Shown: positions 49,390-60,166, counted from the first letter of the stretch. The stretch: DNA of 64,000 nucleotides from Melampsora larici-populina 98AG31 (GCF_000204055.1 NW_006768831.1:388720-452719); one strand, 5' to 3'. The notes: generated by a model from the sequence alone, not told the origin. Program-made: numbers and translations.

Positions 49390-49879
49390 GTATTCTTTTT
49401 TCTTCTCAGTTGTATCAAGACCTTTAATGATATCTTTATCTAGGAGACCTGTGTTGGATTTATTTGTGCTTCAAATGTCTTACTACATATTTAATGTATT
49501 TCTCATAAATGTATTTCTGATCTTGTCCATTTTTGTTGTTCTCAATTTGACTACACACAGTGCCCGTGGAGAAGGCCCCCGACGTCAGGGGCCCAAAGCT
49601 CTTGCGCAAAAGTATCAAAAAAACTGTGAAATTTCTGTCCAGGCCAAATTGGAACACTGAGCCTGCCCAGATTTCCCATCCCCAGCAGCCAGACTCAGGA
49701 ATTGACCTCAGGAGCACTGAGCCATCATCCAACTTCATCAACAGTGATGAGCTGCGCTGAGCGGTCCTGCCCTGATTGTATGGCCCATGCGGGATCTGTC
49801 AAGATATATGCTCAAGGCCACCACGGGGCAATGTTGCTGAATGTCCCGAATCAAATTCGGAATGACCGTAGGTAGAAAC
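49390..49879. other. non-coding, with an inverted copia LTR remnant
   Basis: Lies between the Harbinger element and the myotubularin relic. Holds the LTR fragment listed below; otherwise no gene. Confidence 0.5.
49553..49597 (-). repeat. inverted fragment of the copia LTR found at 53.9 kb
   Basis: CAGTGCCCGTGGAGAAGGCC followed by CCCGACGTCAGGGGCCCAA is the reverse complement of the first 45 bp of the LTR at 53922, with the palindrome damaged by one change. The rest of this LTR copy is not recognisable. Confidence 0.75.
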
Positions 49880-51000
49880 AGTGAGATCAAAAAAGTTATC
49901 TCATCAAGCCAATCCATCAACTTCATCAAATCAAATCAATCATCATTCAATTGGTTCATTACATCTTACTACTCATCATCTCATTTGGAAACCATCTGAT
50001 AATCAATCAATTCAATCGATTGAGCCAAATATGATGAAGTTTGCGTGAGTTAATCTTAATCACTCCTATCATCATATCATCATAATCATCTAATACTGAT
50101 CATTGAATATCTATATCATAGTTTACACATGCAATTATCGCCACCGTTCAATATCTTCCATCTCAACCAGAACCAACTATCTTGATCCGTTTAGTTAACT
50201 TTATCACTTATACTTTTACTTTCAATTCTCAATCTCAACTTGAACAAGATTGGAATTCAATCACAGCTTCAGTTCATTATTTTAAACAAGGAGATAAATT
50301 ATCTAATTATGCTTTTCTATATGGATCAAAATCGGATTCAAATTCAACTTCAACTTCAGATTCAAATCTCATTCATTGGGTTGGAATCTTCATGATCTGA
50401 TTTGTGAATTCACTAGGATGAATTCCCTAGGTGACCAAAAGGCTTGGAGAATCACTTCAATAAACAATTACTTTAGTGTAAGTCTTTTATTCAAAAAAAT
50501 GAACCTGGCCTTGAAATCTAGGTTTGAAAATGCTGATTGTTTACCTTCATTTGTTGGTTCGGATTTGTAGTTCTGTTCAACCTATCCGCAATTATTACTG
50601 GTGCCAGCAAAGCTCAGTGACACTACATTATCATATGCAGTCAAATATTAAAGTAAAGGTCAACTACCGATTGGAACTTATGTTCATTGGGTTAATGGGG
50701 TATGTCTTTCAATATCACTTCCAAGCTTCCTCCAATACACATACCTCACTCTAAATACTTTCTTGTGACACTATCAAGTCATCAATCACTCAATCTAGTC
50801 GACCGATGATCAGCTTCAAAAATACAAGATTGATTCAAGACAATAAACTGATTGAAGAAACATTGGACCAAGTCATCCTATTCCGCTCACCATCTTGTCA
50901 GTAATGTTTATTCATCAACATTCCCAAATCAAAAAGCTCTTGAAAGCTTACCAATTCTTTTAACAGTCGCTTGCATGATACACAGCAATAATCTTCATCT
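49880..51000 (+). pseudogene. relic of a myotubularin-type phosphoinositide 3-phosphatase
   Basis: The order of fragments follows myotubularin: a PH-GRAM start SIGSLHLTTHHLIWKPS (about 49950), then IIATVQYLPSQPEPTILIRL and YTFTFNSQSQLEQDW, LSNYAFLYG (about 50300), GWNLHDLICEFTRM in another frame (50376-50420), FCSTYPQLLLVPAKLSDTTL with SYAVKY (about 50572-50650) interrupted by TAA where an Arg is expected, SKGQLPIGTYVHWVNG, and SSITQSSRPMISFKNTRLIQ (about 50776-50840). The catalytic CSDGWDRT motif is not found. Several stops and frameshifts make this a pseudogene fragment. Myotubularins dephosphorylate PI3P on endosomes; an intact copy is presumably elsewhere. Confidence 0.85.
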
Positions 51001-52559
51001 AAAGACTTGACTCACTTCGCAGTCAAAGTCATGGCCAACACACATAGAATTTTGAACATGATTTCAAGTAAAGTTGTCACTGTGGTTGTTGATCAGAACT
51101 TTGCATCAAAGATTGTCCATTGTGTTTCTTGAACTTTCTGGGGAGTTTCCCAGCACAGTTTTCACTTATAATACTTTTCTTCTTGATTCTTGATCAACTT
51201 CACCATTTTCATAGGTTGATTACAACCTGTATACCCTCGGCTTTCTGATTTTGCTCATAATTGTGATTTCACTTTTAATTTTATTTATAATTTTTAGTTT
51301 CTTTGATTTGGTTCAATCGAAATTATCAGAATCTAATATCTCTTTACAATTTGGTTGTTCTTCAAGGATGTTTTACTCAAATCAAGTTGAGTTTCTCGCC
51401 AGTTCCTTTTTTTCAGATTAAAATTGACGTCTGTCTTTTCTTTCGTTTGAATTACATAGTTACTTTCATTCCATTATATATTACCTTCTATACTTTTCAT
51501 ATTAGACTGGTCAAATCAATTAAATGTCTTATGGTATACTATGATTGGGTTAAGTTGTTTACCTATCTTTTGGTAAATTTGTGAAGTTGGATAATTTTTA
51601 AAGATCAACAAATTCCTCAATCAGTTAAATGAATTTTCATTCTTCTATTAAATCTTGAAATGAGGATAGCTGACTTGTTGACTGATTTGTTCTTTTTTTG
51701 CGTAGATCTGGAGGTTTTTATAAGAAACTTTTTGAAACTTCTTATTTTAGTTCTCTGTATAATTCTCATGATTCAGTTTGGTTAATGATTATTAATTTCC
51801 TAGTGTAAGGTATGTATATAAACATATCCTAGATTATATATATTCATTGGATGTTATTTCTGTTTAGTTTGATTTTCACCTTTTTTGTTTTGGGTTTTAT
51901 GAGGCTTGTGTTCATAAATGATGTATACCTGTTCACATAGATTTTTATTGACGTAGAAGCGCAAGTCGTGTTTGAGCTGCTTGAAATTGAAATCACTAGA
52001 ATTGAATATTTTGAAACAAAAGTCGTGTGTTTAAGGCATGGTGTTTGATGAGATGTATGTATGGACTCAGGCAGATTTGAGTTGGAGTTCAATCAAATGT
52101 TTTTCATGGCTCAATCCAAATTAACCAACCAACCAACCAACCAACCAACCACCAACACTACCACTTAGAACTACCAACAAGAACAATGATCAAGTCAACT
52201 CAGTATGTGTGGTTCACAACAACAATCAAACACGTTAGGATTCTATATCTAATTAATCTGACTTCGACTTGAATCTAATCCTTTTTCAAAAATATCAAAG
52301 TCAATCATTCTTTAGTGGGATTTCACTATTTGGTGGTTCAACCAGTTCAGTCTGAAGTCAATAATCCATAATCAAACTCACAAGAAAAACGCGAAAAACA
52401 AACTAAAGCTTTAGCATTGACTTTATTCTTCTTAGATTCACCAGGAGGATTATTCAGTCATATTGATTCTGCTCCTGAGCAGTCAAAAATAGCTCTACTG
52501 ATGATTCAAAGACTCGATCTTAGGTACCAACTACAAGATGTAATTCTAGAGAGTGATAA
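51001..52559. other. degenerate region, AT-rich, no intact gene
   Basis: Continues the pseudogene zone. It has an (AACC)n tract at 52123-52150 and a short frame at 52420-52560 (LTLFFLDSPGGLFSHIDS) that I cannot place in a family. Confidence 0.45.
52123..52150 (+). repeat. (AACC)n microsatellite
   Basis: Seven head-to-tail tetranucleotide units. Confidence 0.85.
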
Positions 52560-53077
52560 TCAATTGCCACCCAAGATCGAGCCCATTGTGGAGCAACCAC
52601 CAACGGGCTCTTTAACTTTTTGAGTGGGTACAAAGGCTGATCCATCAGGATTCACCATCCTTGAACGATCAGTGATGGAGTCTTGTTTGATCAAATTAGT
52701 AATGTCGAGTTCAGAATAAGTGGTACTTGCAGGGTGAGGGAGATCATCTGCTTTGTTACTATCAATGCGTGTTAAAAGCGGAGCCGTTGGGATTGGAGTA
52801 GGTTGCCAAGCTTCTGATACATCGGTAGAGGAAGCACCGAAAAGAGACACAATTTGTGCGCTGCCTCCTCCTACATATACAAAATTATTCAAATCAGGCT
52901 GGATCCTCGTAGCAATTGTGATGAACACAAATCAACGGCGGATGATACCTACCTGGTTGTTCTCGCACTTTGTGCGTCGGGATGAAAGCAGGTAAACCTG
53001 ATTGTGGCTCTGTCCTAGTTTCCGTGGGTGGTGGTTGAGAAGAGGTGGTGCTGAAGCTTGCATGCTTCGGTAAATCC
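52560..53077 (-). CDS. small protein with two PGG-S-L-F-G repeats (Jupiter/SPIRAL1-like), partial
   Basis: Two exons on the minus strand, about 53077-52953 and 52870-52560, join by a GT-AG intron (52952-52871) to give KVREQPGGGSAQIVSLFG across the junction. A second copy of the same motif follows, FVPTQKVKEPVGGCSTMGSI, ending GGN and stop. Each repeat is preceded by AFIPTHKV or AFVPTQKV after a Pro-Asp/Ser-Gly turn. The GG-x-S-x-S-L-F/G pattern resembles Jupiter/HN1 and plant SPIRAL1 microtubule-associated proteins; that link is my inference from motif shape. The 5' end is unclear: an acceptor-like CAATAG precedes the first exon, but I find no convincing upstream exon. It lies among pseudogenes and may itself be a fragment. 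Confidence 0.45.
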
Positions 53078-53444
53078 TTCAACTATTGGTTGAGCCATTC
53101 GAAGTTCAAACAACATAAACCAGAGGTCTGTCAATTCAAAAAGGATGTGCGCTGGAATCAAGAATGGAATCGTTTGCAAGGAGGTCTCAATGGAGATGTC
53201 GCGAGACCAAACCTGAGTCAAGTTGGTGTCCACTTCAACCTCCAACTGTTTCAAGAATCTCACCAAAGATTCCTTAGTAAACCCAATCGAGGTTGACCAT
53301 GGTAAAAGACATTTGATATGAAGTAAAGCCCGACTTGTTAGCAAGACTTCATGATTACAATCAAAATCATCGAGCTTGAAAGTTCATTATTTGAGTGCAA
53401 TCGAATGGATGAGCATTTTTTTGACCATGCGCTGTTTGGATTGA

Positions 53445-53630
53445 GTTATTGGTCAAACAGGCTGTGGTAAATCAACTCAATTGACTCAATTCTTATAATC
53501 AAGCTGGTTAGTTTTCCCAAAATTGAAAAATAGCTTCTACTCAACCTCGTAGAATAGCTGTTATTGATTTGCCTCAAAGATTGGCTGAGGAAATGGGTGA
53601 AGTTTTGGGTGATTTAGTGGGCTATTATAA
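53445..53630 (+). pseudogene. relic of a DEAH-box RNA helicase (motifs I and Ia)
   Basis: VIGQTGCGKSTQLTQFL matches the Walker A region of DEAH helicases of the DHX/Prp family, ending in a TAA, then QAG. After a 30-nt gap that could be a remnant intron come STQPRRIAVIDL and QRLAEEMGEVLGDLVGY, the Ia block. Nothing of motifs II-VI follows; the sequence passes into LTR-like DNA. A fragment only. Confidence 0.85.
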
Positions 53631-53634
53631 AGTT

Positions 53635-53909
53635 GTGTTGGGACGAGTGAGCTGGCTTGCCAATAGGGAACGGTGAGGGTAACTAGCTTTTCTCAGGGCA
53701 AAGATAGTCCATAGGGAGCTTCCAGGTGTTCAGTAGGGAACACTGCACGTTCAGTCAGTAATACTGAGCGTTGAGGGCTGCTTGTCTCCTACTCTGCGTG
53801 AGCCTTGACTCAGACTGATGAAGTTCAGCTGAGGTGATGTTCATGCAATCTTTGCCCTTTGTGTACATTTGTAGACCTTTGTGACACAAAAATCACACAA
53901 ACGCAACAC
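53635..53909 (+). repeat. possible second LTR or terminal repeat
   Basis: Begins TGTTGGGACGAG immediately after the helicase relic and ends GCAACA just before the better-supported LTR. The TGTTGG...CAACA ends suggest an LTR, but no partner copy is in the window. Confidence 0.3.
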
Positions 53910-53921
53910 ACTTGCGAAGAC

Positions 53922-54193
53922 TGTTGGGCCCCCGACGTCGGGGGCCTTCTCCACGGGCACTGTGACATTACATCATATAGCCCAATCAGGAACATTACGT
54001 CAATGGTCTTGTGACGTCATTCATTACAATTTCATTTTTGTGTTTTCTTTATAACCTGATGTTGAACACCAGTCTGACAGTTTTCTTTTCTCATCTGACT
54101 GTTTCTTTACAAAATCTTACCATAAGATTTTCGTGTCTGTTTCTTCTCATCTTATACTAAGATTTTGTTTTTGTGTTTGGATTCAGTCCAACA
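53922..54193 (+). repeat. 272-bp copia-type 5' LTR
   Basis: Starts TGTTGG and ends CCAACA, and is followed by GGTTATGAGGG, a plausible primer-binding site. A gag frame begins 83 bp downstream. The LTR begins with a perfect 20-bp palindrome GGCCCCCGACGTCGGGGGCC (53928-53947). A TTTATAA promoter-like box lies inside. No matching direct 3' LTR occurs in the window. Confidence 0.72.
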
Positions 54194-54275
54194 GGTTATG
54201 AGGGCCTAACGAATCTTGTTCAATCTCGATATCAATTAATTTTTTTTTTCATCTTCGTAATTCGAGTCAGCAATA

Positions 54276-55154
54276 ATGGAATCTACGTCTGCACCAGATT
54301 CCTCCGTCAAAGGCAAGGAAGTTGCACCAGCAAAGCCAAAAGAACGGTCCACTCCTCCTACAAACTTTGATGACTTGTTTTTGGTTGGTTCAAAGTGGGG
54401 ACCTTTGGCTTTACCTACGTCATCTGTAGTAGGTTTGACCGTTTTGGAACTGCCGGGTGATAACTCCAACTATGCAAACTGGGAACTGGCGATGTCTGGC
54501 TCAATCATTGGAGCAGGTATGGCTCATATACTAAATCCTAAGCTAAGAGACGTGGAGCAACCAAATTTTCACTGGACTCAGCAAAACCACGCCATCTGTT
54601 CTGTCCTCTTACGTTATGCTCATTCCAAGAACTACTCTGTTATGAGGCCTCATATGGGCAACGAAGCTGCCATGTGGCAAGCCTTATCCAATTCTCACAA
54701 CAATGCTTCAATGGGTTCGAAGATGTTAGTTCTTCAACGTTTAATTTCATGCCAAATGGTAGATAATGACATCGACACCCATCTATCAAATGTTGAGAAA
54801 CTCGCAACTCGTTTGAATCAGCTTATTTCCAAATCTAAATTAAGTATGGATGACATAGTCTGCGCTGCTATCAGTGCTTCTCTCCCAAATGACTGGAATG
54901 CAGCGATCAGCAGTCTCATGAACCATAGCACTCTCACTGCTGGCTCTCTTATGTCTTCTCTTCGTCGAGAGGGTATCCGTTGTCTTGATCAAGCATCTAG
55001 TTCTCAAATACTGGCTGTTACCAACGATCGTAACCAACAAGTCATTCAACCTCGACCTAATCTTTCTTCCAATCGAGGTAGAGGAAATAAAAGGACAAAC
55101 AACTATCGATCCAACTCCTCTGCAACTAGGGAACAACCTGTACCAGTTGAATAA
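54276..55154 (+). CDS. Ty1/copia gag polyprotein, open but without pol
   Basis: A 292-aa gag of the copia type: NYANWELAMSGSIIGAGMAH, QQNHAICSVLLRYAHSKN, MWQALSNSHNNASMGSKMLVLQRL and DDIVCAAISASLP are the usual gag helices, followed by an Arg/Asn-rich basic tail (RGRGNKRTNNYRSNSS). There is no zinc knuckle CCHC and no protease, integrase or RT downstream, so this is the 5' part of a truncated element. The frame is intact. It sits behind the LTR at 53922-54193. Confidence 0.82.
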   Translation: MESTSAPDSSVKGKEVAPAKPKERSTPPTNFDDLFLVGSKWGPLALPTSSVVGLTVLELPGDNSNYANWELAMSGSIIGAGMAHILNPKLRDVEQPNFHWTQQNHAICSVLLRYAHSKNYSVMRPHMGNEAAMWQALSNSHNNASMGSKMLVLQRLISCQMVDNDIDTHLSNVEKLATRLNQLISKSKLSMDDIVCAAISASLPNDWNAAISSLMNHSTLTAGSLMSSLRREGIRCLDQASSSQILAVTNDRNQQVIQPRPNLSSNRGRGNKRTNNYRSNSSATREQPVPVE

Positions 55155-55640
55155 TTGAAGTACTTCCTGTTGAAAGACAATCAAGACCAGCGTCAAATGT
55201 GTCATCAAGTGTGAAAGGTGTATAGAAGTGTCAAGGTTTCTCTTACTCTTTCAATCTCGTCTATAAGTGTTTTGTGATAAGTTGTGCAATGTCTTTTGTC
55301 CTATTGATGTTTTCCCAACCAATCTTAGCGCTGATCTTTCCCAACAATGTTTGTTTGAGTTATCAAGTTATATAAATGTTACTCTATCCTCTCATCCTAA
55401 ACTCTCTTTCCTCATCTATTGGAAAGAGAGTAAGTCTTTCATTATCATTTCTACACTCGCACTAATACTAATGTTATCACACTAAAGATTCCCATAGATC
55501 ACTTAAGCTTTATCATTGACTTACAACTTTATAAATTCTCATTTTTATCTTCCCTCCTTAAAACTCAGGTACATTACTCTTATTTTACTCGTTTATTATC
55601 AATTGTGTTGCTTATATTTCTCTCTCTTTTATTGTGTTCA

Positions 55641-55778
55641 GGTTAGTTTCCCAGGTCTGCATACCTGCGTGTTGGAGAAGAGTGCTGAGCTTTGAGCACT
55701 ATCTTATTAGGTTAGTTTCCCAGGTCTGGATACCTGCGTGTTGGAGAAGAGTGCTGAGCTTTGAGCACTATCTTATTA
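55641..55778 (+). repeat. tandem 69-bp direct duplication
   Basis: Two adjacent copies (55641-55709 and 55710-55778) differ at a single base (C/G in CTGCATACC versus CTGGATACC). The unit begins GGTTAGTTTCCCAGG and contains its own small palindrome AGTGCTGAGCTTTGAGCACT. It precedes the second gag fragment and may be leader sequence of that element. Confidence 0.92.
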
Positions 55779-55844
55779 GGTACATGGTGTTGTTAGCCAT
55801 TTACACGGTAGCGAGAGTTTTAAATCGATTCGTCAAATCAATTT

Positions 55845-56240
55845 ATGAACAACGACGAAACCACTGTACCTTTAAATCAATTTACCTCTTCTCCTACTTT
55901 AGAGACTTCACCAGCCCATTCAATATCTTCAGAGGAAGATTTCCAATCATCATCAGAACCTGAATCAATCAGTGAACAGATATTTATTCAAAGTCTATTA
56001 CCGACGATGTCTACCTCTCTCCCCAACCCTCCACCCGGTACTACTACCCTCATCACTACTACTACCCCATCAGCATTCGATAGTAGAAGGTTTCAAATGG
56101 CTTCTTCCATGGTTAATACCTTATCAAAGATAACTGTAACAGAGAAGCTTAACAATACCAATTATCCTAATTGGTCTTCAGAAATCTATATTGGTATCAA
56201 GGGATTATCTTTTGTTTTGGGTTCTTGTGGACCAGGAGTA
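55845..56240 (+). pseudogene. second copia gag fragment, 5' part only
   Basis: Open from MNNDETTVPLNQF; Ser/Pro/Thr-rich head, then LSKITVTEKLNNTNYPNWSS, IYIGIKGLSFVLGSCGPG, which is the N-terminal gag helix block of a different copia family. The frame runs into unrelated sequence at about 56240, where the minus-strand transposase fragment starts, so it is truncated by insertion. Confidence 0.75.
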
Positions 56241-56272
56241 GTAGCAAAAAGGAATAAATTTTCTTCTTTGTA

Positions 56273-56575
56273 TCAAATGTTGGCTGGTAGGTTCAAGCAG
56301 ATGAGAAGAATATTTCCATTTGAGTGTCGCCTCTGTGCTGATTTCCCGTGCGGATTAAACCAATTGACATACAATCCAAATACTAAATTGCCACTCTTTG
56401 AGGTGTAGGCAACTCCGGAGGCCTCAAACGTTCTCCACATCTCTCCATCCCAGATGTCGGTCATAAGAGAGGAACCATCTTCTCTGCCGTTGGAGAGCAA
56501 AGCTTCCAATGCATCTTCAAAGTCAGGTAAAAACATCATTTTTGCTAGCCAAGTTCGCAAAGACTTGAATAATAA
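56273..56575 (-). pseudogene. Tnp2/Plavaka-like DNA transposase fragment
   Basis: About 100 codons with LRTWLAKMMFLPDFEDALEA, SLMTDIWDGEMWRTF and NLVFGLYVNWFNPHGKSAQR, then NGNILLICLNLP. These blocks match the start of the large transposase domain common in basidiomycete CACTA/Plavaka-type elements (the pattern WL..FL...ED.L, DIWDG..WR, L.F.L.VDWFNP.G, I.L.CLNLP). The rest of the gene is missing. It abuts and truncates the second gag fragment. Confidence 0.8.
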
Positions 56576-58389
56576 ATTGTTAATGTTATAAATAATAATT
56601 AGAGAAATTATTAAATATAAAATGACAGATGTAGCCGTTGAAAGTAAAAGCCCCAGTGGAGTCACCAATATGTAGAACTTAAAGCTCAACAAGAGCTTTA
56701 CAGAGCTTAAAGAGGGATAATCTACTAATATAACTAACTAGTGGAAGTTGCCTAAGACTTCCTCTTTGAAAAAATCAACACGGGGTTTTGCTGAATTCTT
56801 TGGGATAAGGCACCAGAGAAATTGTCTCAATACTTAATTCAAGTATTATTCCTGTGATTTTTAGAAATAAAGAAATCTCAACACTGCTATAGTGTTATTC
56901 AAATCTGAGCACAACAAAAACACAATTTTAATTACTAGCAAAGCAAAAATCAGTTTGATTGTTATTCCAAATGAAGACTTGTAGTCTTATCACATGTAAA
57001 GAAATCTCTCCTTTGACATAAAGGCGCAATTTAGTGAACTTAGTACTGCTAAAGTAATTTAATTATGATTAAAAACACTCTAACAAAAGTATAAGATGAG
57101 TAACAAGGGGAACAAAGGCACGTAAATTCCCTAACAATAGTATATAACCCTCCAACAATCCTCAATAATGGTCAACAGCCTCCAAAAACCTTCAAAAACC
57201 GTCAAAAATCAACAGAAATCCTCCAATGTAACCATATGATGTCATAAATATTATTGTTTGTAATGATTCAAGGCGTGAATTTGATCAATTGATGTTAATA
57301 AATGATGAATACAGGTGATTTTTTCCTAATATTCATAGCTGAAATCCATTTTTGGAATTACAAATGTTTTGTAAAGTTGTTCAATTTTGGATTACTATAG
57401 CTCATTTGATAGCCCTTGTGATACTGATCATTTATCACCCCCATATGACCTATTTCTGATGTGTGATGAATAAGTTATTGAGTTGTAAAGATTGAGAAAA
57501 TAAGCTTTTGTCATGTAAATGTTATATGTAACCACCAAATTCGAAATTCACTCCAGTTTCTTTGTTGCCTTATAACTTTTTCACTAATCCTCCGTTACTA
57601 ATTAATTAAAGGTTGTGAATTATGAAACCAATGATTCTGCGTCGAATGAACTATCACAGACCCAATTCTGACAAGTTTTAACATATGTAATTAACTAAAA
57701 ACCTCCATTTTTGATCAAATTTGACTGTGTTCACGTCTAATAATGATTTTTCTTCTACCAAAAGATCATCCCACAGCATTCCAATCAATCACACAACCCT
57801 AAAATCATTCTGAAAAACCCTTGGCACAATCAATCCATCGATGACATCACTACACAGGAATTAATACCATAGTACCCCTTTTCAAAATCCCCTTTTCTTG
57901 AATAATTTCCCACCTCCCTTATCAATCCTCATGATCAAAGTTGCTGATGACTAATGTTGTACCTATCTTTCATAATAAAACCTTCCTGAACCAATAACTC
58001 TTATCATAATAACCTAAAAACCATTTTCCAGCCTCTCATACCCATATTTTCTATATTTCCTTGAATTTCCAATATTGTGCTTCTTCTTTCATTCTTTTCA
58101 TAACAGTCTCCATTCTTTAAGATTGAAACTAAATTTTCTTCTTCTTCCAATCTTCTTACTAATTCTTTTAATTTAATTTTCACTCTCATACTATTTTTAT
58201 TGATCTTTTTGAATTTTTCTTTACTCTTAAATGTTCTTATCAATTGCTTATGTAAATATATAATTTTAAAGATAATGAAATGAAGATTATAAATCAACTA
58301 TGATACACTTGATTACTAATAACTTCAACAATAAATTTGCCATTGACTAAAAATACAAATTTTCCCATAATTTTTAAATTTTTTGCTTA
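56576..58389. other. AT-rich degenerate LTR-like sequence, no gene
   Basis: Contains an LTR-end-like segment near 56665-56700 (TTAAAGCTCAACAAGAGCTT), a run of related CCTCCAA/CCTTCAAAAA words at 57145-57225, and low-complexity A/T DNA to 58389. The minus-strand open frame 58297-58004 is Lys/Glu-rich and probably spurious. Confidence 0.5.
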
Positions 58390-59265
58390 AGTAGAGATCT
58401 TGCTCACCACAACAATGGTGAACTTCTGAAGTTCAAAGCACACCCGTGCGCCTTGGGATTCCTTCAATATTTTGGTGTCAACTACAATGAAACTCATGCA
58501 CCAACAGGCAGGATTGCAACATTTTGAGCCGTCTGTACTGTCACAGCTGCCAAAGACTTAGACGTCATTCAAATGGACACCGTGGCAGCCTTCCTCAACG
58601 GTACCCCAAAAGAAACCATCTTTATCAAGATACCAAAAGGGTGCAGTGCTGAAGGCGCCGACAAGGAGACTGTTCTACAACTTAATCAAGCACTCTACGG
58701 TCTCAAACAAGCCCCCAAAGTTTGGTATGACACACTGAAAGCCTTCTTTGCCACTATTGGACTATTTCCCTCAACCACAGATGTGAGCCTCTTCATTTCC
58801 AATGATCCTAACTGGTGCTGTATCATCCACGTACATGTGGATGACATGGTCATCGCTTTGAATGACGTTCAACGGTTCAAAAACACTATCACCAAGAAAT
58901 TTCAAATGGACAAAAAAATCAAATACAAATATATCCTAGGGATGACAATGGTAAGAGATTGAAAAGCCAAGACAATTGCTCTTTTGCAAAGCCAGTACAT
59001 ACAAGACCTCTTAGAAGACTATGGGATGGAGGACTGTAAACCAATTGGCTCACCCATGATCCCCAACACCTATCTGACACCAGGTTCCAAAGACAAGTGC
59101 CACCAATTTCAGAAACTCGGCGTCAGCTATCAACAAGCAGTCGGCAAACTTATGTATCTGGACAATGCCACACGACCAGACTTGTCTTTTGTCGTTTCTC
59201 AACTCTCACAACATCTCAACAATCCGTCCATCAATCACTGGATTGCGTTCAAACACGTACTGTGA
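58390..59265 (+). pseudogene. Ty1/copia reverse transcriptase relic
   Basis: The RT core is clear: FKAHPCALGFLQYFGVNYNETHAP region with a stop at about 58525, DVIQMDTVAAFLNG (first catalytic Asp), LYGLKQAPKVWYDTL, VHVDDMVIAL (copia form of YVDD), GMTMVRD then a stop at 58960, and TRPDLSFVVSQLSQHLNNPS. Two stops and loss of the RNase H end show it is dead. There is no linked gag in frame; it may belong to the gag fragments 2-4 kb upstream. Confidence 0.92.
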
Positions 59266-59526
59266 TTTTTGAAGGGAACACAACAACTAAGTCTAGTGTT
59301 GGGTGGATCAGACTTGAAACTAAACACTTTCGCACTGCAACTATAAGATCAAGTATGGCGGAGCGTGTGTTGTTCAACCAATTCTTGGCTTGCGTCAGGC
59401 CCGGGTGTAAATTTTGCCTGGCTGCGGACCAGGGCCAACCTGTGGCTCACGTCAAGGTGGCGCAAGCCGGGCCCATGTCAGCGGTTTTTCCGCACTCTTA
59501 TACTCAAAAAGCCCAGCAAAATCATG

Positions 59527-59598
59527 TCTTTGTTAGTATAGTGGTCAGTACTCCCGCTTGTCACGCGGGCAACCGGGGTTCGAGTCCCCGACAGAGAG
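59527..59598 (+). tRNA. tRNA-Asp(GTC)
   Basis: Acceptor TCTTTGT pairs with ACAGAGA (seven pairs, one wobble), with discriminator G. D arm includes AGTATAGTGGTCAGTA; anticodon stem CCCGC/GCGGG encloses TTGTCAC with anticodon GTC; T arm CGGGG-TTCGAGT-CCCCG. Intron-less, 72 nt. Flanked upstream by an imperfect inverted repeat of GGCTTGCG/GGCCCGG words (59385-59480). Confidence 0.95.
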
Positions 59599-60166
59599 GC
59601 ATTTGTTTTTGCCTGTCGCAGACTTTTGAAAGAGAGATACGACGGAAAAGGAAAGTGATTATCGCTCGCTCATGAAGGTTTCTTCCGTTGCGGAAGTGAA
59701 GGCATACTAAATCTTTGATTAACATCATTATGCAACTCAGGATTCTACTTCTTCATGAAACGGATGTATGGAGTCGAAGTTGATTGTGAAGTTCTTTACT
59801 CCAAGCTTCAATCATAAGTGACGTCTGAATTCGATATTTTATAAGTTCAATGGCACGGGAAAGAGGAAGGGTGTTAGGAGGCTTCCTAATCTGTCTTCAA
59901 TTGTCTCTGGGCGACCCGGTAAGAGCGAAGGAGATTTAGTGGACAGGCAAAGTGATAGAGAGTCTGGCATATCCGTATGAAAGTGGTCTCGCTTCATAGG
60001 AAAAAATGGCAAATGCGAGGAACAAATCTGGCATCAAAATTCCAAAGAGTAGGATGGGATATACATCATAGGAATACATTGAGCAAGATAACACAGGTAC
60101 AACGGATGTCCCATGGATGATAGGTGGACATATCGTGCTAACAAAGAACAGATACGGAAGTGGAGA
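59599..60166. other. intergenic between tRNA-Asp and histone H4
   Basis: No gene recognised. It includes the histone H4 3' region; I see no conserved histone stem-loop, which fungi usually lack. Confidence 0.5.

Noticed and set aside
49558..53962. Inverted GC-rich ends read as TIRs of a 4.4-kb hAT-like transposon
   Set aside because: No matching target duplication (flanks differ), and the right copy is explained as the start of a copia LTR followed by gag.
58004..58297. 97-codon Lys/Glu-rich open frame on the minus strand
   Set aside because: Low-complexity AT-rich DNA; no start context, splice sites or homologous pattern that I recognise.
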